A DNA stretch of 64,000 bases from positions 18,334,500 to 18,398,499 of the forward strand of contig CM076145.1 of the NCBI GenBank assembly GCA_038025085.1. Reading direction: 5' to 3'. This stretch comes from Tetragonia tetragonoides (taxonomy: Eukaryota > Streptophyta > Magnoliopsida > Caryophyllales > Aizoaceae). Under the pieces are notes generated by a model that did not search any database, was not told the origin of the DNA, and saw nothing but the letters and a program-made list of their open reading frames with translations. How positions within the stretch are numbered: position 1 is the first letter of the stretch; each line of letters begins with the position of its first letter. The position numbers and the translations under genes were made by a program. Below are positions 1 to 9,946 of the stretch, piece after piece.

Positions 1-1720
1 CAGGTCAAAATCAGAGGCGTTCATTCATAATTTAATCCCTAGGCCCTATTGGTTGAAGTAGAATTGTTGAGGATGTAATTAGTTTTTAATTTTTTTAATT
101 TTTTGAACAGCTGATGTTTGAGTTGAGGCCAGTATAGCAGCTATAGCTAAAAAGTTGGAGCAGGTTTTCTCTTCTTCAAGTTTCTCTCTCTTCTATCTCT
201 CTCTACAAGTTCAAATTTCTGTTATATGTTCATTTAGCGTTTTTGATATTAAATTCTGAATTTTCATTTCTTTTTTGTGATTTTTTTGGTTTTGTTTCTG
301 TTATTTGTTAATAGAGCAGCTATTTGCTAGAAAGTTATGGCAAAGAGGATGATTTGATTTGCTCTTTGACAGCTTTGATTAAGAATCTGCTTTCGTTTTT
401 TGTTCAATCATATTTTTGTTTTTCGCTTTTTGTTTGCCTTTATTCGACTTTGATATGCTACATTTGACTGACAAAGGTACTCGAACTGTTTGGGGTCTAT
501 GACATTGATCGGATTAATTTGAAATTGGGGAAAAGGTTGAAATTGAGCTTAAAGTTGTGAGAATAATCGGAATTTATGTGGCTGATTTTGAGCTTGTTGT
601 TCTTTTGCTGAATTTCAAATTCTGCACTAGTAATAATAGTTAAGTGCGTAATTTCGTACCTAAGACGATAATGTTTCGCGGAGGTGAGAGGATGGAAGCC
701 ATGAGGGTAGCATTGAGGATGAAATCATGACAGCGAAGGCAAGGAAGGGCGTTTGAAGGTGGCTAAGCTAGCAAAAGGAACATTGCTACTGCATATTGAA
801 GATGTTAACTGCTAACAAAAGAGAGCTCATTGTTGTGGGCTTATGTTGGGTTAATTTGTGTAATTTGAGCTTAGGAAGGCAAATGGGGTGTTTATTGAAG
901 GCATCTTTGTCTTTGAGCCTTGAGGAGATAAATACCTTTATTCTTAGATTTCTCCCAATTCATAATTGATCCGTTTCCGTTCTATAGGGTGATGAAGGAG
1001 AGAGATTGTAACTAGTTGTCTAGCTGTGGGGGTCAGACGTACGTCCCAAGCTTGCTCCTTCTGAAATTAAGAGAAAGAGGTGGGGAGGAGAGTGAGCCTG
1101 ATTTCGACAATATTGGTCATCTGCAGAAGATAAGAACCCATTAATTATTGAATATAGTGATCAGTTGCAAATGGCAGATCATGACAATGCAAAGCAGATA
1201 TACAATAGTGCAAGGGGTAGCAATGCTTTTATGGCTCTGAAAATGCATTTACATTATCATTTTGGGGTGAAGCCTGATTTGGACAGTATTGGTTATCCAA
1301 ATCTACATATGATGAGAACCCACTAGTTATTGGACAATATTGGTCATTGTAGTCGCAAATTACAACAAACTCAGTAGGTAACTTGTTCTGACATAAAACA
1401 GAAAGAGGCAAGACATTACGGTTCTCATAATTTCAATTGTATAAGCTTTCGTATTTAACCGGTTTTGATTATAATCAGGTAATAAATTTTAGTTCAAATT
1501 TTATATCTTATGAATCTTATAGCTTGCATGATAAGCGTTGCTTTCTCATCATTACCCTCATCCACATTCTTCCTTTTCTTCCAATCATCCAAAGCCACCT
1601 CATTTCCACTTGGCTTCGTTTTCGTAGTCGAATAATTCAACTTACTAATGACCCTACTTTTCAAACTGGAAAGACTATCATCATCATAAACAAACCCATT
1701 ACTACTATCCCCCCCCCCCA
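1..1720. other. Degenerate flank left of the hAT element
   Basis: No convincing gene. Two related segments of about 70-80 bp (1091-1160 and 1266-1345) share a pattern that reads as 'PDFDNIGH...EDKNPLIIEY' in the first copy (one frame change) and 'PDLDSIGY...DENPLVI' in the second. This faintly recalls the region before the cyclin box of plant B-type cyclins, but too little remains for a call. The rest is AT-rich, with scattered CT-rich runs that could be old untranslated leader. I see no intact splice-linked reading frame. Confidence 0.35.
1494..1720 (-). pseudogene. Left half of a minus-strand reading frame split by the hAT element
   Basis: On the minus strand, about 75 codons are open next to the hAT target duplication (acidic and lysine-rich; contains VYDDDSLSSLKSRVISKL and DDWKKRKNVDEGNDEKAT). 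If the hAT element and one target duplication are removed, this joins the minus-strand frame at 9374-9481, which ends in KKIWGTTIDDVDD. The join is in frame only if the 11-G tract at 1709-1719 gains one base. I do not recognise the protein. A host exon interrupted by the transposon is the simplest reading; a chance open stretch is possible. Confidence 0.35.
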
Positions 1721-1728
1721 ATCATCAA
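1721..1728. repeat. 8-bp target site duplication of hAT element, left copy
   Basis: ATCATCAA lies directly before the TAGAC terminus. The identical 8 bp follow the other terminus at 9374-9381. Eight-bp duplications are the hallmark of hAT transposons. Confidence 0.85.
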
Positions 1729-2098
1729 TAGACATGGCCATGGGTCGTGCAATACCGGGACTGGGCCGATTTTTTCGTTGGCCGGGCTTAGGGCAAGGGG
1801 GGGACTGACATGGCACCACCGTACCACGGGCCAAGACGTGCTGGGCCTGGTGCCTTTCTAAGTGGCGACACTTAGATGGACTGCCAGTGGGCCTGGTGCC
1901 GGGCCCTGTGCTGGGCCACGGTCAGGGTGGTGGACCGCTTGTGGAGTGATTGGCCGGCCTAACCGAGCCGGTTCGGTCCAATCGAAAAAAAAAACTACAG
2001 ATTTGGAAATTAATCCAATTCAATCTCAAAAACCAAATTCTGTAGATCTAGGGTTTGAATTGAATTCGAAATTAACATGCAAAAACAATGGAAAATTG

Positions 2099-2132
<34 letters not shown>

Positions 2133-3229
2133 GAGTACCAATTTGCCATATGTGGACTATGGAGAGTTGGAGACTTGTGGACTATGGAGGACGGAGTGAC
2201 CGAGATGGTGGTGGACGGTGGTCGGCGTCTCGTGGTGGCTCGTGCGGTGGTGTCGTGCCTCTCGCCATTTGGGGACCTTGGAGGTTGGAGCCAACAACCA
2301 ACAGATGGTGGTACTGGTGGAGTTGGACGGTTGCCTCTTGAGTCTTACCTAGTTCACACTTGAGTACTTAACACTGAAAATTGGAGAGAGAGAGAGAGTA
2401 CCAATTTCATAGAACTATAGAAGATGGCCAAGATGCTAAGAATAGTAACTGAAAATGGTCCATGCTCTTTGGTATATAATAATAGTAGTATGGGACATAG
2501 GAACAAAGAACAATTGAACTCACAAAATAAACTCCAGAATAGTGAAGACAATGAAATGTACTTGGCCAACTGAATAGACTAGTCCGATAGTCCCTGTCTT
2601 CTCACATGTCTCAGAGAGTCAGAGCCCAAAAGCTTTAAGTAAAAAAAAATTGAGACAAGTTTTGTTTTCTTTAATTTTGTTTTTTATGTAATCAAAATTA
2701 GATGTGATTATGTGAACTGGGGAGTGGGGAACAGTTAAGGAGTAAAGTGCATTGGTGATTCACTGATTTGGTTATACGACTTGTAGGCTCTAGCAATTGT
2801 AGGATTCAATTAAATAAACAAATAATAAAAATAAAATTAACATTCAAGTGAATTGTGAAATGAACTAGTAAAGTGAAACAATAAGCATTGGGCTGGACTT
2901 GTGAAATGAAGTAAGTGAACTAGAAAATGGAGTGAAGTGATATTGGGCTTTTTATTTTATTAGGCTTTTTATTTTATTGGACTTTATTTTATTATTTTGG
3001 TAAATGGTTAAACACTAACATAAATAATAATAATAATAATAAAACATTTGTTGAACATAAACTTTACTTAATAAAGAGGGGAAAAAATTCATTGAACAAT
3101 GTGAATAATATTTATGATTTCTCTTAATTGAACATCTAAAAAATATCATTATATTTACAAAAAATCACAATTATATTTTTATCATTTAAATAAAAATACA
3201 AATAATTAACAAAAACTAACATATCAGGA

Positions 3230-3930
3230 ACAAAAATAAATTACATCAATTAAAAAGCTTGCTCTTAATCTTGATTTCTCAAGAATTAAGATGCCTACAT
3301 ATCCCGAAGGAATCAAAGCCAACGTAGTTCTAACGGGGAGGGGGGCTTAAGGGCTTGGACTTAATTATGTTTTAAAATAATTAAGTTGCCTACGTATCCC
3401 GAAGGAATCAAAGTCCACGTAGTTCTAATTATTACAAACCATTAATGTCTATGTCTAAGTACAAAAATAAATTACATCAATTAAAAGGCTTGCTCTTAAT
3501 CTTGATTTTTCAAGAATTAAGATGCCTACGTATCCCGAAGGAATCAAAGCCAACGTAGTTCTAACGGGGAGGGGGGCTTGAAGGGCTTGAACTTAATTAT
3601 GTTTTAAAATAATTAAGTTGTCTACGTATCCCGAAGGAATCAAAGCCCACGTAGTTCTAATTATTACAAACCATTAATGTCTATGTCTATGTCTAAGTAC
3701 AAAAATAAATTACATCAATTAAAAGGCTTGGTCTTAATCTTGATTTTTCAAGAATTAAGATGCCTACGTATCCCGAAGGAATCAAAGCCAACGTAGTTAT
3801 AACGGGGATGGGGGCTTGAAGGGCTTGGACTTAATTATGTTTTAAAATAATTAAGCTGTCTACGTATCCCGAAGGATTCAAAGCCCACGTAGTTCTAATT
3901 ATTACAAACCATTAATGTCTATGTCTAAGT
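3230..3930. repeat. Tandem repeat, three units of about 230 bp, inside the hAT element
   Basis: The units begin at 3230, 3461 and 3699 with ACAAAAATAAATTACATCAA. Each unit contains the segment CCTACGTATCCCGAAGGAAT...ACGTAGTTC twice, giving six copies at about 3294, 3389, 3535, 3621, 3773 and 3859. The units are nearly identical, so the expansion is fairly recent. The array lies just downstream of the transposase stop codon, in the 3' subterminal arm. Confidence 0.9.
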
Positions 3931-4057
3931 ACTAGTAGTTCTAATTATTACAAACTATTACAATCCTTAAATGTCTTTGAGAATATTTCCAAATCCGATG
4001 ATCTTATAATTGTTGATAACTTGATCCTTCACCACACGATACTTGTGAAGAAGTAGA

Positions 4058-7000
4058 TTATGAGCCAGCATCCCAATCTACGGAAGCATCATCATCATCA
4101 ATGGCCCATGATTGTGTGCGCATCTCGTCTCCATCCCAATCCTTCTTGCATACACACATTTTAACTGATGTGGGGTGTAGGCTTGCCCTCTTATCATCCA
4201 ACACTCTTTTTCCTGCACTAAAAGCAGACTCGGAAGCAACAGTGGAGGCAAGAACTGCGAGTATATATTTCGCAATTCTTGCCAAAATAGGAAGTTGATC
4301 TACATGACTATACCACCACTGACAAATGTCGAAATCATCATCTACCTTGTATTGCCAATTTGGATATTCATTTATGTTAGATGACACATTAGTAACATCT
4401 TGTCTTCGCTTTTTCAATATGTTGGAAATAAAAGGCTCACTGTCACACTTACCCGATGTGTCAGGAGTCGTATTGACAGGGGGTTGGGTTCCATACTTGG
4501 CAGAATAAATAGCATACAATTGATGCAACTCATTCACAAAGGTTCTAACATAATTGTCAACATCAAATGGATACGACAACACCTTATTGATAGTGTCATA
4601 ATAATACTCCAACAAATTAGTTAGTCCGTCAACTCGAACACTAGGGTCAAGAATAGCAGCAATAGCATACAAGTGAAGAAATTCAATAAAATAATTAAAC
4701 CATTTTTTAAGCATACTCACAATAATTGCATTTAAGCTAGGATCACTCACATGCTCCACAAGAATAGATACAATTCTAACACATTTTTTTGTAACTCGAT
4801 GCACATTAGGCTCATACACTAAAGAGAAAACATTGGTAGCGGAACTAAAGCATTCAAGAACACTACAAAGTTTTTCACCTAACATCCAAATGTCCGTGCT
4901 AATCATATCACCATCATCATTCCTACTAGCATTGTAAAGGTTGGTCAAAATAACACTATATTTACATGTATCCTTTAGAAACTTATAAGTGGAGTTCCAA
5001 CGGGTAGGAGTGTCCAATGAAAAATGTCTGGGCTTCATATTTAGTGCGTTACATGCCATCTTAAACGAGGCTTTAACATTGTGTGAATGTCTAATCCACT
5101 TGACAACCTTTCTAATTGGATCAAGAAGTGCGGACAAAGGTTTAATGCCATCTTGGACACATAAATTAAGAACATGTGCACAACATCTAACATGCATAAA
5201 AGCTCCATCCAATACTAGAGGCAATTCAGGCTTCAGATAATCAATGCATTTAGTATTAGTCGTTGCATTATCAAATGAAATGGAAAACACTTTATCAACC
5301 AAATGAAATAATTTCAATTCCTCCATAATTCTTACTTTAATATGAAAACCAGAATGCTTTTCTTCCATGAGATCGAAAGTAATAATACGCTTTTGCAGTT
5401 GATATTTGCGATCTAACCAATGCACAGTCATACATAATATATGGTTCACCTTGCGGAGAAGTCCATGTATCACTAATAAGAGCAACATGTCCATCAAATG
5501 ACTTAAAGAATTCAACCATTTGTCTTCTAGTTTCTCTATAAGCATGAAAAGCACTACGTTTCAGACTGTTTCTAGGCACGGGTTTGTATGCAGGTTGTAA
5601 ACTCATTTTAGCAAAACGCTCAAGGTAAGGACTTTCACCATGACCAAAAGGCAACTCATCATCTATAACATATCTACTAAGCTCTTGTACCACAGTAGCA
5701 CGACTAAATGAGAACATACCTGTGCCGGGTGTTTGGTTCGCATACCTGGAAATTTGAGTTTGGCCCGGTTCAAGACTTGAGTCGCAACCCAAACGGTGAA
5801 TCGATTGCAAGTGACGGGTTGGTGTTCCTGTACCTTGTCCTGTTCGTCATTTTAATGGTCATTGATTTCTTTTCATAGTTGCACAAAGCTTGCACAAAAG
5901 TTCGTATCTTCCCTTTTCAAAGGTAGGGCGTTTCTCAAAATGCTCCCAAACCCATGAAGTTGGTTGCCTCTTGGAACTTTCTAGTGAATTAGAAGGGTCG
6001 ACTTCGTTGTTCCCTTAAAAAAAACAAATAACAACAAATTAGTTAGCAAATAAAATGATACACAACTAAAATAATTTAGGTGTGCAATGAGTGACTAATA
6101 ATAATATTGTATTCCCTAAAAAAATATTTTATAGATGACAATCACTAATAATTAACAAAAAAAAAAAATTATAGGTGACAATACTAACAATTAACAAAAT
6201 ATAAATTTAACATAATAAAATAACAAGAGATAAACAATTAAATTAATTTAACATAATAAAAAGACAAAATATAAAATTAACATAATACAAAAAACAACAA
6301 ACAACAAACAACAAACAAAACATTTTTTAGGTGACAATAATAACAAAAAATAAATTAACATAATAGAAAATAAGAGATCAATTAACAAATTAATTTAGGT
6401 GTGCAATAGGGCCATTTAATTCAATACTGAATATTCGTAGCCTATTAAAGTAACATATCTTAGCCCATTGATTTACCATTTCATAGCCCATTCAAAGTAG
6501 AATTGTAGGCCTTAATCCTGATCCAACATTAATTAAGAGATTAGGTTTAGAGAGAGTCTTAACTCTCACATTAATTTTCCTTTCTAACTCTTCATTCCTC
6601 AGTCCACCGTCTCTGCCTCTCTCTCTCCTCACTCCACTGTCCACTCCTCCATCTCTGCCTCCTCACTCCACCGGTCGCCTCTCCATCTCTGCCTCTCGCC
6701 CTCTCCATCTCTGTCTCAAACTCTCTATCTTTCTGCCTCTCCATCTCAGCATCTCTGTCTCCACGAAATTAAAATCCACTCTCTCAGTTTCTCTCGTTTA
6801 CTCTCAAGTCTCAGATGATCAGATCTACTCTCCACTCTCTCTCTCGTTTTCATCTCATCACCGGTTCTCAGATTTACTCTCAAGTTTAATCTCATCAACT
6901 TTGTAAACAAGGTGAGAACCCCCCTCTCTCTCTTGTTTTCAATGTCGATTAATTAGTTTCTAATTATTTTTGTTTGATTTTTTTACGATTACTTACTAAT

Positions 7001-8275
7001 TATTTCTAGGGTTTGTGTGGTTTGCTTCATGTTTAGAATTACAATTTACAACTTACAAGGCAAGAAAAGTGGTTTGCATGCGAGATTTGTGGAAGCAAGA
7101 AGACGATTTGTGGGTATGATTTCTGAAATTCATAATTATTTCGTGATTTTGTGACTGTGGCTGTTGATTTTGATTGTAAATGATGATTTTGTGAGTTTGT
7201 TTGTAGATAATGATTTTCTGATTTTCGTTCGAATTATGATTTTTTTTTTTTGTCTTAATTTCATGTTAATTTTGTTTCGTTCTTTAATTTTGTTTTCCCT
7301 TAATTTTGTGGCTTTGTAGATCTGAAGTGTTTGTAAATAATAATTTTGTGATTTTGTTTGTAAATAATAATTTTGTGATATTGTTTATAAATACTGATTT
7401 TGTGATTTCGTGGATCTTATATGGATGTTAAATTATTAAGTATACTTAAGAATGATTTTGTTTCTAGTTAGGGTTTTGTCTGATTTTGTTTTGTAATGGG
7501 TGATGAGTTTCTGTTTATGATTTTACTTATGGTTTTGTGGACATTATATGGGTTAAACTGTTAACTATAGATATTGATTTTGTATTTAGTTATGGTTTTT
7601 AATTTTGTTTTGTTATGGCCCAACTTTTTGTTTCTGTTTCCAGTTTCTCATTATGTTTTTGTTTATGGTGGGCATTAAACTGATTTGTGGGTGTATGGGT
7701 GGCAGGGTGGATGTACTGATTTGGGTGTATTGGGTGGCAGGATGGGTGTTAAACTGATTTGGGTGTAATGGGTGGGTGTTAAACTAAGTGTCTGTCTAAG
7801 TCTCTTGTCTAAGTGTCTTTCTTAGTTTCTTGTGATAATTAAGTGATAAACAGAGGTTTAAGAAATCAGTTTATACGTTTAGTAAGTTACTTTATAGTTG
7901 ATAACATAAAATTAGTTTATAGGTGATAACAGTGAATCTATTTATGATAATAGTGAATCAGTTTATAGTGTCTTTCTTGTGATGTTTAAGTGATAAACAC
8001 AGGTTTAGGAAATCAGTTTATAGGTTTAGTAAATCACTTTATAGGTGATAACAGTAAATCAGTTCATAGTGATAACAGTAAATCAGTTTATGGGTGATAA
8101 TTTAGGTGGTACAAAATTAAAGTTTTGGATTACCTTGTCCTTGAGGAGTTAGATTAGCTCTCGGTGGAGGCATCCTTCTGGAATCGTTGGCTCTTCTAGC
8201 TTCTTCTTCTGCTTGTGTATCGTCGAGCCCAGTATAATCTCCGGAATAAGTGTGCCAATTAGGATAACCAGCCAT
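4058..8275 (-). pseudogene. BED zinc-finger hAT transposase (RICESLEEPER-like), two exons, disabled
   Basis: Exon 1 is 8275-8134. It starts MAGYPNWHTYSGDY and ends at a GT donor in phase 1. A 2.1-kb intron follows. Exon 2 is 6013-4058 and rejoins in phase. The order of parts is: BED finger (WVWEHFEK..., CKLCA, then HLQSIH) at about 5950-5785; RNase H-like transposase core (LISDTW near 5480, FDNATTN near 5260); hAT C-terminal dimerisation region (CQWWYSH, then LASTVASESAFSAG) at about 4320-4180. Defects: two in-frame TGA codons inside the BED domain (about 5847 and 5859) and a frameshift near 5430-5440. The family cuts and pastes elements with 8-bp duplications, which fits the termini. The frames otherwise remain long, so it died fairly recently. 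The distant start exon is inferred from phase and splice sites. Confidence 0.8.
6014..8133 (-). other. Long intron of the hAT transposase with CT-rich and simple repeats
   Basis: Holds AT-rich DNA (6014-6540), a strongly pyrimidine-rich block of the plus strand (6590-6870) that looks like a plus-strand leader followed by a possible donor (AAG/GTGAGA near 6910), GATTTTGTGATTTTGTTTGT-type degenerate repeats (7130-7420), and GATAACAGTAAATCAGTTTA-type repeats (7850-8105). No open reading frame of note on either strand. Confidence 0.5.
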
Positions 8276-8395
8276 TGAAATTGATATATTTTTTGAAAAC
8301 TAGTATCGCACCAAGAATTATATAACTAATTAGAACACCAACAATAAAAGGTCCAAGGATTTGTTCTGTTTTTGTTTTTGTTTTTTGATACTTCT

Positions 8396-8547
8396 AAAAG
8401 TTAAAACAGTGACATTTTTGGGTTTTGTAATCTAGAAATTTAGAGAGAGTGAAAGAGAAGATGGTGTGAGGAAAAGTTAAAACAGTGACATTTGTGGGTT
8501 TTGTAATCTAGAAATTTAGAGAGAGTGAAAGAGAAGATGGTGTGAGG
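8396..8547. repeat. 76-bp tandem duplication just upstream of the hAT transposase start
   Basis: Units 8396-8471 and 8472-8547 are almost identical (AAAAGTTAAAACAGTGACAT ... GATGGTGTGAGG). They lie upstream of exon 1 on the minus strand, where the transposase promoter or leader would be. Confidence 0.9.
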
Positions 8548-9373
8548 AAAATAGAGGAATAACGAATAACCGAATAAGGGTGGTATTTATAGAAATTTAA
8601 TTCACTTTGAATTTCCATTCACTTGTGCAAGTTGTATGCTGTTTTCCATTGTAACGTTACAATTTTCAGTAGGCTTATCTTATATTCAGTAGTAGGCTGA
8701 TCTTGCTTGTTTTGATTCAATGACCAGCTCTACAAAGCTGAACTGCAACTGTTTAAAGTGAGAGTAGGCCTGCAAGACCTCAAGACTCTTCAAATCAGTC
8801 TGCTACCAAGCACAACTCAGAACAACTCACAACCGCAAGCTCAAAATTATTGATTCCATTCAAACTTTGAATTTGTATAAAGTAGATAGATAAGGAATCA
8901 ATTTAGAAATTCAGATTGTAAAATGCTGAACAAAGGCATTTTTATTTATTTATTTATTTTTTTAAGAGAGAATTTTTTTTTGAATTAGATTAAATGTTTG
9001 AACAGCAATTGATTGAATAATTGAATTTGAAAATACAATTGGAAAGCCCATTTATTAATGGGCCTTGAACAGTGGTCATAGGCCGGTCCATGTATTGTGC
9101 ATGGGCCTGCAACGGTCCGTGAACTGGGCCGGTTCATCACGTGCCTTAATGGGTCGGTCCATTACGTACTTTAAATGAGCCGGTTCAGTGTTTGTTCAAC
9201 TGGGCTGGTCCAAAGCTGTTTTAACTTCAATTTAACTCAAACCCAGCCATGCACTACTTCCAACCGGGCCAATTCTGGTCATGGGCCCGGCCTTCATACT
9301 TGAGAGACCGGTTAGGCCCAGACCCGGTCCAAAGCATTACGTGCCTGGGCCTGCGGCCCAGTGGCCAGGTCTA

Positions 9374-9381
9374 ATCATCAA
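9374..9381. repeat. 8-bp target site duplication of hAT element, right copy
   Basis: ATCATCAA, identical to 1721-1728, follows the CCAGGTCTA terminus. Confidence 0.85.
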
Positions 9382-9481
9382 CATCATCAATAGTAGTCCC
9401 CCAAATCTTTTTAGACAAGTCAAAAGCTTCCAACTCATGAGGATTAGTAATCTTTTTGCTAGTCTTAGCTGTCTCATACTT
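9374..9481 (-). pseudogene. Right half of the minus-strand reading frame split by the hAT element
   Basis: On the minus strand, an AG that could be an acceptor is followed by an open stretch (KYETAKTSKKITNPHELEAF...KKIWGTTIDDVDD) that runs to the target duplication. It continues in the segment at 1720-1494 once the transposon is removed. The protein is lysine- and aspartate-rich and I do not recognise it. It would be divergently oriented to uL4m. Confidence 0.3.
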
Positions 9482-9559
9482 CTTTTTAATGCATGAGAGG
9501 GGTTGAGCCCTGTTATATATTGAACATGTTAAATTTGATTTGCAGTGGGTGAATTTTTT

Positions 9560-9910
9560 TTCTAGCATGGGGTTAACTTTTACCCATAACAGGGTTAACT
9601 TTTATAATTAATGGGGTTAACTTTTATAAATAATGTGCTAACTTTTATTTACAATTCTAATAATTACGTTCCAGTTTAGTTCTTATGATTGCTGCTTGAT
9701 TTGTCATTGAGCTGGTATGGATTGCTATTATGATAGTACATGTCTGTTTCAATAGTTTATTATTAAAATTATAGTCAACTTTTATCTATAATGGTCTTAA
9801 CTTTTATTAAGAATAGGGTTAACTTTTATTAAGAATAATGATCTTTAACTTTTATTAAGAATAGGGTTAACTTTTCTTAAGAATAGGGCTAACTTTTATT
9901 TTCAATTCTA
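9560..9910. repeat. TTAACTTTTATT minisatellite upstream of uL4m
   Basis: Two blocks (about 9565-9660 and 9775-9910) of degenerate units such as GGGTTAACTTTTATTAAGAA. Both blocks end in near-identical text (TTCTAATAATTA(C/T)...CCA...TTTAG), so the array plus its right edge has been duplicated. The second TTTTAG is followed by a pyrimidine-rich stretch and then the uL4m start codon, so it may serve as the 3' splice site of a 5'UTR intron. Confidence 0.7.
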
Positions 9911-9946
9911 ATAATTATTCCATTTTAGGTTTCTCTCTCAGAGGCG

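Larger units (their letters stand above)
1729..9373 (-). mobile_element. Complete hAT-superfamily DNA transposon (about 7.6 kb, decayed)
   Basis: The termini are inverted: the left end starts TAGACATGGCCATGGG and the reverse complement of the right end starts TAGACCTGGCCACTGGG. They are bounded by a perfect 8-bp duplication, ATCATCAA. Both subterminal regions (1740-1980 and 9060-9370) are rich in GGGCCGG/CCGGTCC-type motifs, as expected of hAT subterminal binding arrays. The minus strand carries a BED zinc finger/hAT transposase in two exons with stops and a frameshift, so the copy is not autonomous now. Simple repeats (GA runs near 2100 and 2380), a 230-bp tandem array (3230-3930) and a 2.1-kb intron account for the large size. 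It ends about 570 bp upstream of the uL4m start codon. Confidence 0.85.

Noticed and set aside
1091..1345. Possible B-type cyclin fragment (DxxDNIG...KNPLxIxEY)
   Set aside because: Only about 20 residues, in shifted frames, with stops; the match is too short to separate from chance.
1862..2363. Open frames on the plus strand over the GGGCC-rich and GA-rich region
   Set aside because: Low-complexity hAT subterminal sequence with GAGAGA runs; no domain, and it lies inside the transposon arm.
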